DNA of 64,000 bases from Lactarius indigo (lineage: Eukaryota > Basidiomycota > Agaricomycetes > Russulales > Russulaceae). The translations under genes were made by a program, and so were the position numbers. Positions 19,725 through 27,093 of this stretch are shown here, piece after piece. The stretch's first letter is position 1, and every line of letters begins with the position of its first letter. The notes under the pieces were generated by a model. That model saw only the letters and a program-made list of their open reading frames with translations, had not been told where the DNA came from and ran no database searches. The stretch spans positions 1,798,001 through 1,862,000 of the forward strand of contig JAFKAC010000002.1 of the NCBI GenBank assembly GCA_025766275.1, written 5' to 3'.

Positions 19725-21464
19725 CTGACACAGCTAAAAGAGGCTAGAGACGCCGCCCAACGCCTTATAAAGAAGGCGCAAGAGTCATGGGTGCGCAACA
19801 AAGATACGCCCAAGTTCAACATCAACGATCTCGTATGGCTCGAGGGCAAACATCTTCGAACCAATCAGCCTACAGCGAAATTAGCGGCGCGACGCCACGG
19901 ACCCTTTCGGGTGGTACAGGTGATGTCCCCTTACAACTATCGATTGGAACTTCCCATGCAGTGGAGCATCCATCCAGTGTTTCACATCGATCTTCTCACA
20001 CCGTACAAGCAAACTTCCTTGCACGGGGAAAACTTCACACGACCACCGCCCGAACTGATCGATGGAGAAGAGGAATATGAAGTCGAGGCCATTCTAGACA
20101 CTCGGCATTTCGGCAGAGGAAGACGCCTTCAATACTTGATCAAGTGGAAGGGGTACCCAGACTCGGAGAACCAGTGGGTCGACAAAGACAACGTCTTTGC
20201 GCCGGAAGCGCTCCACCTGTATCAGGAAGCGCAAACCCACGGTAAAAGAGATAAAGTGGGAGTCGCTCAAACAGAGGACAGTCATCCCTTCTTCCTTTGC
20301 TCCGCCATTACTCTCATGCCCACTTCCCCACTACGACATGTCACACAGGCGCAACTCCTCGACTCCCTCGCAGAAGACGCCCACGCCCTCTTGGCAGAGG
20401 ACAGCGACACCGAAGTTCCCAACACTCAGCTCACGCCATGGACACCTCTTACACCAGCAGAGGGGCCCATCACCGCACAAGAATGGATCAACGTCGTCAC
20501 CAGATTCCCAGACCCGACGACCACCCCTGACGACGACCGAGCCGTCGTCCACGTCTTCCGAAACGATAGCGGCGAACGTGAGCCCATTGCCGCTATCCCC
20601 CCAAGCGACGACCTCATCGGCGTTCGCGGAATTTTCCCGAGCAACGACCAGCGTTCAAGCGCTGATGGAGTACGAGTTGGAGGGCTGGAAGAGGGTAGCG
20701 GCAGCGTGGCAGAAGGAGCAGCTGGACTCAGCAGCGGCCCGACTGAGGGAGATGCACGAGCGGCGGCAGCGATGGCGGCAGCTGAGGCTGGCCATGACGA
20801 CGAAGATTATTACCCGGCGAGACACACCTTCCTTCGAACGAAACGCGACCCTGATAATCCCCTCATCACGCCCTGGCTCGTCTACTCCGACGGGTCCCCC
20901 ATGTATCGAGGACGTGTGCGCGTGCCTGGTGCCGCCGATCATTGTCTGTTCACCGCCGCCGAGGACCCCACGCATGTCATTGCGCCTGAAGGGTTCCGGG
21001 CGAACCGACGACCCCATCATATTCGATACCCCATCACCGGGCCAGACGGAGTAGAGAGGGACGCGTCGCACGTCCAGATCATCAGAGGGGCAGACCCCCT
21101 CATATTAGGGGTTATACCGGGCTCGCCACACGTCTATGGTAAGCCCCTCTATGCAGAACCCCACGTATCCGCGGCGCTCCGCCCCATGTACCCGCACGAG
21201 GACCTCGTCGTCTTCGAGGCTGACAAGATCACCGACCGCGCGCTCAATCGCATCAACGACGAGTCGCTCACCGCAGAGGTTACGCGCTTCCGCGCGGCCA
21301 GCTACGAGCTGGATCGACTTCAGGCGAGGGTGAGTCAACTCCACGCGATGATTGAGTGCGCACAAGACGATCGGCACGACGCGATCTACCGCTTAGAGCG
21401 CGCCACCGCGTTAGAGCGGATCGCCGATGAGCAGCGCGATTGGCCGGCCCGCGACTTTCGGTGA
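19725..21464 (+). CDS. Element C Pol C-terminal segment: GPF module, chromodomain and long unrecognised extension
   Basis: In frame with pol after the TGA; the first in-frame ATG is at 19791 but homology begins right after the stop (LTQLKEARDAAQRL). The integrase C-terminal GPY/F-like module (RRHGPFRVVQVMSPYNYRL) is followed by a chromodomain at about 20071-20225 (YEVEAILDTRHFGRG, LIKWKGYPDSENQWV), which in chromoviruses directs insertion to marked chromatin. About 400 residues follow with no family I recognise, conserved in A, B and D (TAQEW...RFPDP, APEGFRANRRPHHI, GSPHVYGKPLYAEPH), ending in a likely coiled coil. Expression would need UGA readthrough or a separate start. Confidence 0.8.
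   Translation: MTQLKEARDAAQRLIKKAQESWVRNKDTPKFNINDLVWLEGKHLRTNQPTAKLAARRHGPFRVVQVMSPYNYRLELPMQWSIHPVFHIDLLTPYKQTSLHGENFTRPPPELIDGEEEYEVEAILDTRHFGRGRRLQYLIKWKGYPDSENQWVDKDNVFAPEALHLYQEAQTHGKRDKVGVAQTEDSHPFFLCSAITLMPTSPLRHVTQAQLLDSLAEDAHALLAEDSDTEVPNTQLTPWTPLTPAEGPITAQEWINVVTRFPDPTTTPDDDRAVVHVFRNDSGEREPIAAIPPSDDLIGVRGIFPSNDQRSSADGVRVGGLEEGSGSVAEGAAGLSSGPTEGDARAAAAMAAAEAGHDDEDYYPARHTFLRTKRDPDNPLITPWLVYSDGSPMYRGRVRVPGAADHCLFTAAEDPTHVIAPEGFRANRRPHHIRYPITGPDGVERDASHVQIIRGADPLILGVIPGSPHVYGKPLYAEPHVSAALRPMYPHEDLVVFEADKITDRALNRINDESLTAEVTRFRAASYELDRLQARVSQLHAMIECAQDDRHDAIYRLERATALERIADEQRDWPARDFR
20338..21054 (+). CDS. Overlapping +1-frame ORF in the 3' part of pol, unknown function
   Basis: A 238-codon ORF lies wholly inside the pol C-terminal segment, one base forward in frame. 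Its start (MSHRRNSSTP) and end (SPSPGQTE) match the D ORF (MSPRRSSSTK...SPSPGRTE, 240 codons) and the start matches B; A keeps a long open frame here too. Its middle part is Trp- and charge-rich and probably helical (ALMEYELEGWKRVAAAW, KEQLDSAAARLREMHERRQ), and this stretch is better conserved than the low-complexity pol frame opposite it. It resembles no known family. It may be an accessory protein, part of a frameshifted product, or a by-product of pol conservation. Confidence 0.5.
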   Translation: MSHRRNSSTPSQKTPTPSWQRTATPKFPTLSSRHGHLLHQQRGPSPHKNGSTSSPDSQTRRPPLTTTEPSSTSSETIAANVSPLPLSPQATTSSAFAEFSRATTSVQALMEYELEGWKRVAAAWQKEQLDSAAARLREMHERRQRWRQLRLAMTTKIITRRDTPSFERNATLIIPSSRPGSSTPTGPPCIEDVCACLVPPIIVCSPPPRTPRMSLRLKGSGRTDDPIIFDTPSPGQTE

Positions 21465-21483
21465 GCCAGGGGTCTCACGCTAG

Positions 21484-21495
21484 AAGAGGAGGTGA
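21484..21495 (+). promoter_or_regulatory. Polypurine tract of element C
   Basis: AGAAGAGGAGGTGA precedes the 3' LTR directly. A and D have AAAAGGGGGTGA and B has AGAGGGGGTGA at the same place; E has AGAAGGGGGGCTA. This is the expected primer site for plus-strand DNA synthesis. Confidence 0.7.
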
Positions 21496-21982
21496 TGTTA
21501 CGTTTCGACCCTTACTGTACCGGTTGCAACTACGGCGGTAAGGTAGATTAGTTGCGGACTTACGATAGGCGATTACGAGTACGATAGGAGATTGCGCACA
21601 GATTGCTGACTGAGGACTACACCACTAATACTAGTAGTAGTAGTATTAGGATTCGAGTTACTTACGCGATACGTTGGACGCTACATTACTGTGACTCATA
21701 GCAGCGCTTGAAAGCCTGCTCGACTTGTATTTAACCTGCCTTGTGAAGACCAAGATACGCCATCTTGGTCTTCTTGAATCGTCACTTGTCTCCTCTCTAT
21801 CTCTCTTTCTATATCGCCCCTTCTGAGAAGTGCACCTTCGAGTGTTCACTATTGCCTACGCTTGGACCTTCGCGTCTTCAAGAAACTCGTCGAAGTCTGG
21901 ACCTCCGTGTCTTCAGAGCATCCGCTAAGTTGTTACCGCCTCTATAGAGCTCAAGTCGAGCTAACGTCGTGACGACGTTACA
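21496..21982 (+). repeat. 3' LTR of element C
   Basis: 487 bp, TGTTACG...GTTACA. By eye it equals the reverse complement of the C' LTR at 24836-25322, whereas the C 5' LTR differs at about ten sites. Confidence 0.92.
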
Positions 21983-21987
21983 ACTCA

Positions 21988-22118
21988 GTCAGCCATCCGT
22001 TGCAATCGCCTATCGTACTACCGTATCGCTGTAAGTAAGTCCGCAACTAATCTACCTTACCGCCGTAGTTGCAACTGGTACAGTAAGGGTCCACAGTCAT
22101 ACGAGTCGAAATGTGACA
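21988..22118 (-). repeat. Element B 3' LTR, second piece
   Basis: Continues the B LTR after the second ACTCA (21983-21987) and ends at TGTGACA (22118). Together with 13775-14183 it makes the 540-bp LTR. The adjacent B polypurine tract (minus strand AGAGGGGGTGA) is at about 22119-22130. Confidence 0.9.
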
Positions 22119-22147
22119 TCACCCCCTCTTCAGCATGAGACCCCGAC

Positions 22148-23887
22148 TCACCGAAAGTCCCGTGGCTGCCAACTCCGCTGTTCGTCGGCAATACACTCCA
22201 ACGCGGTGGCGCGTTCAAGGCGATAGATGCAGTCGCGTTTGTCGTCCTGCGTGCATAAGATCATGGCACGGAGTTGACTCACCCGTGCATGGAGTCGGTC
22301 CACCTCGTAGCTCGCTGCGCGGTAGCGCGTTACCTCTGCCATGAGTGTCTCATCGTTGATACAATTGAGCGCGCGGTCAGTGATCTTGTTGGCGGCGAAG
22401 ATGACGAGATCTTCGTGTGGGTAGATAGGGTGGAGAACCGGCAAGACGTGCGGTTCTGCATAAAGGGGTTTGCCGTAAACATGGGGTGAACCTGGTATAA
22501 CCCCTAGGATCATGGGTTCTGCTCCTCCAATGAGTTGTACGTGGGAGGCGTCTCTTTCAACGCCGTCCGGCCCGGTGATGGGGTACGCAATATGATGGGG
22601 TCGTCGATTAGCCCAGAACCCCTCAGGTGCAATGACATGCGCTGGGTCCTCGGCTGCGGTGAAGTCGCGGGTGGGTGCGGCGCTGGGTACGCGCAGACAC
22701 CCTTGAAACATGGGGGAGCCGTTGGTGTAGACGAGCCATGGCGTGATGCGGGGATCAGTAGGGTTGCGTTTTGTTCGAAGGAGGGGGTGTCTCGCCGGGT
22801 AGTAATCGTCGTCGTCATGGCCAGCCTCAACAGCCGCCATCTCTCCCAACGCTCCCTCATCTCTCTCAGTCATGCTGCCGCCGCGTCCAACTGCTCCTTC
22901 TGCCACTCCGCTGCTACTCTCCTCCAGCCCTCCAACTTGTACTCCATCAGAGCTTGTGCGCTCTTCGTTGCGCGGGAAAACTCCGCGAACGCCGATGAGG
23001 TCGTCACTTGGGGGGATGGCGGCGATGGGTTCGTGCTCCCCGGCGTCGTTGTGGAAGACGTGGACGATGGATGATTCATCATTGGGCAGTGTTGTGGGAT
23101 TGGGGAATCAGGTGATGACATGCGCCCACTCTTGCGCGGTGATAGGCCCCTCTGCTGGTCTAAGAGGTGTCCATGGGGTGAGCTGAGTGTTTGGTACTTC
23201 GGTGTCATCGTCTTCTGCCAAGAGGGCGCGTGCGTCTTGCGCGAGGGAGTTGAGGAGTGCCGCTTGTGTGACATGTCACAGAGGGGAGGTAGGCATATGA
23301 GTAGTGGTAGAACGAAGGAAGAGGGGATGACTTCCTGAGGTCGCTATGTCTTCGCTTTTAAGCATTCGACCACGCGTCAATGTTTCCTGATATTGCTGGA
23401 GAGCTTCGGGTGCGAAGACGTCATCTTTGTTGACCCACTGATTCTCCGAGTTGGGGTATCCCTTCCATTTGATCAGGTATTGAAGGCGTCTTCCCCTGCC
23501 AACGTGCTGAGCGTCCAGAATGGCTTTGACCTCGTATTCTTCTTCTCCATCAATCAATTCCGGTGGCGGTTGCGTGAAATTTTCTCCGTGAAGGGGAGTT
23601 TGCTTGTAGGGTGTGAGAAGATCGATGTGAAACACAGGGTGTATGCTCCACTGCGTGGGAAGTTCCAATCGATAGTTGTAGGGCGACATCACCTGGGTCA
23701 CCCGAAAGGGTCCGTGGCATCGCGCTGCTAATTTTGCCGTGGGTTGATTGGTTCGTAAGTGCTTTCCTTCAAGCCACACGAGGTCATTGACACGGAATTT
23801 GGGCATATCTTTATTGCGCCTCCATGCGTCTTGTGCCTTTTTGATGAGGCATTGGGCGTTATCTCTGGCTTCTTTCAGCTGTGTTAG
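22148..23887 (-). pseudogene. Element B Pol C-terminal segment: chromodomain and extension, broken
   Basis: Minus-strand homologue of 19725-21464. The chromodomain is at about 23360-23540 (YEVKAILDAQHVGRG, LIKWKGYPNSENQWVNKDD), followed by the conserved extension (GHDDDDYYPARHPLLR, APEGFWANRRPHHIAYPI, GSPHVYGKPLYAEPH). The pol frame has stops between 23276 and 22906. The overlapping +1 ORF starts at the conserved MSHKRHSSTP (23274) but is cut by a TGA near 22870 where C has CGA. Confidence 0.85.
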
Positions 23888-24835
23888 TCACGTGGTCACT
23901 TGGGGAATTGGAGACGGCTTATCGGTCCAATCAGCTTGTGGGTCGTACCCCATCAGGAGCTGAAATGGTGAACTCTTCGTGTGCTTGTGGGGCCAATTGT
24001 TATGTGCGAATTCAGCGATTGATAGATAAGCAGTCCAGTTGTCCTGGCGTTCGTTCACCCAGAAGCATAGATACTGCTCCAGCCACTGATTGATTCTTTC
24101 CGACTGACCGTCAGTGCGCGGATGGTATGCCGTAGATATATTTTGCTGGATCCCGAGGATGCGACACGCCTCCCGGGTGAATTTTGACGTGAATCGAGGG
24201 TCGCGGTCACTAATAATTTTGCGCGGTAGTCCATAACGTTTGAAAACGTGATCGATGTACAGGGCCGCGGTTTCCTCAGCAGTGATCTCTTCCTTGCACG
24301 CTATGAAGACAGAGGCTTTACTGCAGTCGTGATCTGTGATCGTCAGTATGCTATCGTGCCCTTTCGACATGGGTAACTTGGTGATAAAGTCCAGTGCTAT
24401 GGTTTGAAATGGGGTAGCGTCCAGCACTGGCGTTATGGGATGTAGCACGGCTCGAATTGGTCTTGTGTTGACCTTGTTCCTCTGGCATTCCGCGCATCCT
24501 TGTACGTATTCGTACATGTCTTTTCGCAATCGGGGCCACCAGTAGTGTCTTTCCAGGATTCGCTGCGTCCTCGCAATTCCTGGATGTCCATGCATGGGCA
24601 GGTTGTGATGATCGTGTATTAGCGCGCGTTGCGTGGATGTTGGGCCCGTGATCACGAACCTGCCATCTTTGTACCATTCTCCCTGTATCTTTTTGAGGCG
24701 GTGAGGGTCGACCCATTGTTTGATGACTTCCGCGTCCTGCTGATGTCGTGGTTGCAGCAGGTTCGGGTTGATGGTGAGCGTTCTAGCCGTGTTCTGGGCT
24801 TGTACGAAGGCCTCGGGGGGAAGGACGACGACCTC
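23888..24835 (-). pseudogene. Element B integrase
   Basis: Minus-strand integrase with the HHCC region (HGHPGIARTQRILERHYWW, CAECQRN) and intact DDE residues (LDFITKLP, ISDRDPRF, GQSERINQ). It ends at TGA 23888-23890, the same position as the TGA in C and C', here followed by CTA. The N-terminal side is cut by C' at ACCTC (24831-24835). Confidence 0.9.
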
Positions 24836-25322
24836 TGTAACGTCGTCACGACGTTAGCTCGACTTGAGCTCTATAGAGGCGGTAACAACTTAGCGGATGC
24901 TCTGAAGACACGGAGGTCCAGACTTCGACGAGTTTCTTGAAGACGCGAAGGTCCAAGCGTAGGCAATAGTGAACACTCGAAGGTGCACTTCTCAGAAGGG
25001 GCGATATAGAAAGAGAGATAGAGAGGAGACAAGTGACGATTCAAGAAGACCAAGATGGCGTATCTTGGTCTTCACAAGGCAGGTTAAATACAAGTCGAGC
25101 AGGCTTTCAAGCGCTGCTATGAGTCACAGTAATGTAGCGTCCAACGTATCGCGTAAGTAACTCGAATCCTAATACTACTACTACTAGTATTAGTGGTGTA
25201 GTCCTCAGTCAGCAATCTGTGCGCAATCTCCTATCGTACTCGTAATCGCCTATCGTAAGTCCGCAACTAATCTACCTTACCGCCGTAGTTGCAACCGGTA
25301 CAGTAAGGGTCGAAACGTAACA
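24836..25322 (-). repeat. 3' LTR of element C'
   Basis: 487 bp; reverse complement of the C 3' LTR. One visible difference from the other C' LTR (GACACGGAG against GACACAGAG). Confidence 0.92.
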
Positions 25323-25353
25323 TCACCTCCTCTTCTAGCGTGAGACCCCTGGC

Positions 25354-27093
25354 TCACCGAAAGTCGCGGGCCGGCCAATCGCGCTGCTCATCGGCGATCC
25401 GCTCTAACGCGGTGGCGCGCTCTAAGCGGTAGATCGCGTCGTGCCGATCGTCTTGTGCGCACTCAATCATCGCGTGGAGTTGACTCACCCTCGCCTGAAG
25501 TCGATCCAGCTCGTAGCTGGCCGCGCGGAAGCGCGTAACCTCTGCGGTGAGCGACTCGTCGTTGATGCGATTGAGCGCGCGGTCGGTGATCTTGTCAGCC
25601 TCGAAGACGACGAGGTCCTCGTGCGGGTACATGGGGCGGAGCGCCGCGGATACGTGGGGTTCTGCATAGAGGGGCTTACCATAGACGTGTGGCGAGCCCG
25701 GTATAACCCCTAATATGAGGGGGTCTGCCCCTCTGATGATCTGGACGTGCGACGCGTCCCTCTCTACTCCGTCTGGCCCGGTGATGGGGTATCGAATATG
25801 ATGGGGTCGTCGGTTCGCCCGGAACCCTTCAGGCGCAATGACATGCGTGGGGTCCTCGGCGGCGGTGAACAGACAATGATCGGCGGCACCAGGCACGCGC
25901 ACACGTCCTCGATACATGGGGGACCCGTCGGAGTAGACGAGCCAGGGCGTGATGAGGGGATTATCAGGGTCGCGTTTCGTTCGAAGGAAGGTGTGTCTCG
26001 CCGGGTAATAATCTTCGTCGTCATGGCCAGCCTCAGCTGCCGCCATCGCTGCCGCCGCTCGTGCATCTCCCTCAGTCGGGCCGCTGCTGAGTCCAGCTGC
26101 TCCTTCTGCCACGCTGCCGCTACCCTCTTCCAGCCCTCCAACTCGTACTCCATCAGCGCTTGAACGCTGGTCGTTGCTCGGGAAAATTCCGCGAACGCCG
26201 ATGAGGTCGTCGCTTGGGGGGATAGCGGCAATGGGCTCACGTTCGCCGCTATCGTTTCGGAAGACGTGGACGACGGCTCGGTCGTCGTCAGGGGTGGTCG
26301 TCGGGTCTGGGAATCTGGTGACGACGTTGATCCATTCTTGTGCGGTGATGGGCCCCTCTGCTGGTGTAAGAGGTGTCCATGGCGTGAGCTGAGTGTTGGG
26401 AACTTCGGTGTCGCTGTCCTCTGCCAAGAGGGCGTGGGCGTCTTCTGCGAGGGAGTCGAGGAGTTGCGCCTGTGTGACATGTCGTAGTGGGGAAGTGGGC
26501 ATGAGAGTAATGGCGGAGCAAAGGAAGAAGGGATGACTGTCCTCTGTTTGAGCGACTCCCACTTTATCTCTTTTACCGTGGGTTTGCGCTTCCTGATACA
26601 GGTGGAGCGCTTCCGGCGCAAAGACGTTGTCTTTGTCGACCCACTGGTTCTCCGAGTCTGGGTACCCCTTCCACTTGATCAAGTATTGAAGGCGTCTTCC
26701 TCTGCCGAAATGCCGAGTGTCTAGAATGGCCTCGACTTCATATTCCTCTTCTCCATCGATCAGTTCGGGCGGTGGTCGTGTGAAGTTTTCCCCGTGCAAG
26801 GAAGTTTGCTTGTACGGTGTGAGAAGATCGATGTGAAACACTGGATGGATGCTCCACTGCATGGGAAGTTCCAATCGATAGTTGTAAGGGGACATCACCT
26901 GTACCACCCGAAAGGGTCCGTGGCGTCGCGCCGCTAATTTCGCTGTAGGCTGATTGGTTCGAAGATGTTTGCCCTCGAGCCATACGAGATCGTTGATGTT
27001 GAACTTGGGCGTATCTTTGTTGCGCACCCATGACTCTTGCGCCTTCTTTATAAGGCGTTGGGCGGCGTCTCTAGCCTCTTTTAGCTGTGTCAG
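25354..27093 (-). CDS. Element C' Pol C-terminal segment: GPF module, chromodomain and extension
   Basis: Same protein as 19725-21464 in element C with no residue change: integrase tail, chromodomain, then the ~400-residue unrecognised extension with a terminal coiled coil. It follows TGA 27094-27096 in frame. The overlapping +1 ORF is also intact (25764-26480, - strand). Confidence 0.8.
   Translation of the reverse strand: MTQLKEARDAAQRLIKKAQESWVRNKDTPKFNINDLVWLEGKHLRTNQPTAKLAARRHGPFRVVQVMSPYNYRLELPMQWSIHPVFHIDLLTPYKQTSLHGENFTRPPPELIDGEEEYEVEAILDTRHFGRGRRLQYLIKWKGYPDSENQWVDKDNVFAPEALHLYQEAQTHGKRDKVGVAQTEDSHPFFLCSAITLMPTSPLRHVTQAQLLDSLAEDAHALLAEDSDTEVPNTQLTPWTPLTPAEGPITAQEWINVVTRFPDPTTTPDDDRAVVHVFRNDSGEREPIAAIPPSDDLIGVRGIFPSNDQRSSADGVRVGGLEEGSGSVAEGAAGLSSGPTEGDARAAAAMAAAEAGHDDEDYYPARHTFLRTKRDPDNPLITPWLVYSDGSPMYRGRVRVPGAADHCLFTAAEDPTHVIAPEGFRANRRPHHIRYPITGPDGVERDASHVQIIRGADPLILGVIPGSPHVYGKPLYAEPHVSAALRPMYPHEDLVVFEADKITDRALNRINDESLTAEVTRFRAASYELDRLQARVSQLHAMIECAQDDRHDAIYRLERATALERIADEQRDWPARDFR
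25764..26480 (-). CDS. Overlapping +1-frame ORF in C' pol, unknown function
   Basis: Identical to the 238-codon ORF of element C (20338-21054), from MSHRRNSSTP to SPSPGQTE. No new information on function; the copy pair shows only that the ORF was present in the shared source element. Confidence 0.5.
   Translation of the reverse strand: MSHRRNSSTPSQKTPTPSWQRTATPKFPTLSSRHGHLLHQQRGPSPHKNGSTSSPDSQTRRPPLTTTEPSSTSSETIAANVSPLPLSPQATTSSAFAEFSRATTSVQALMEYELEGWKRVAAAWQKEQLDSAAARLREMHERRQRWRQLRLAMTTKIITRRDTPSFERNATLIIPSSRPGSSTPTGPPCIEDVCACLVPPIIVCSPPPRTPRMSLRLKGSGRTDDPIIFDTPSPGQTE

Larger units (their letters stand above)
14184..21982 (+). mobile_element. Ty3/gypsy chromovirus C, nearly intact (TSD ACTCA)
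   Basis: 7.8-kb element with LTRs 14184-14669 and 21496-21982, flanked by ACTCA (14179-14183 and 21983-21987). Gag is uninterrupted (688 codons), pol has one TGA, and the -1 frameshift site, primer-binding site and polypurine tract are all present. It sits in the 3' LTR of B. A near-identical copy in inverted orientation (C', 24836-32635) lies 2853 bp away. The two LTRs of C differ at roughly ten positions plus two short indels, which is unexpected given how similar C and C' are internally. Confidence 0.95.
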
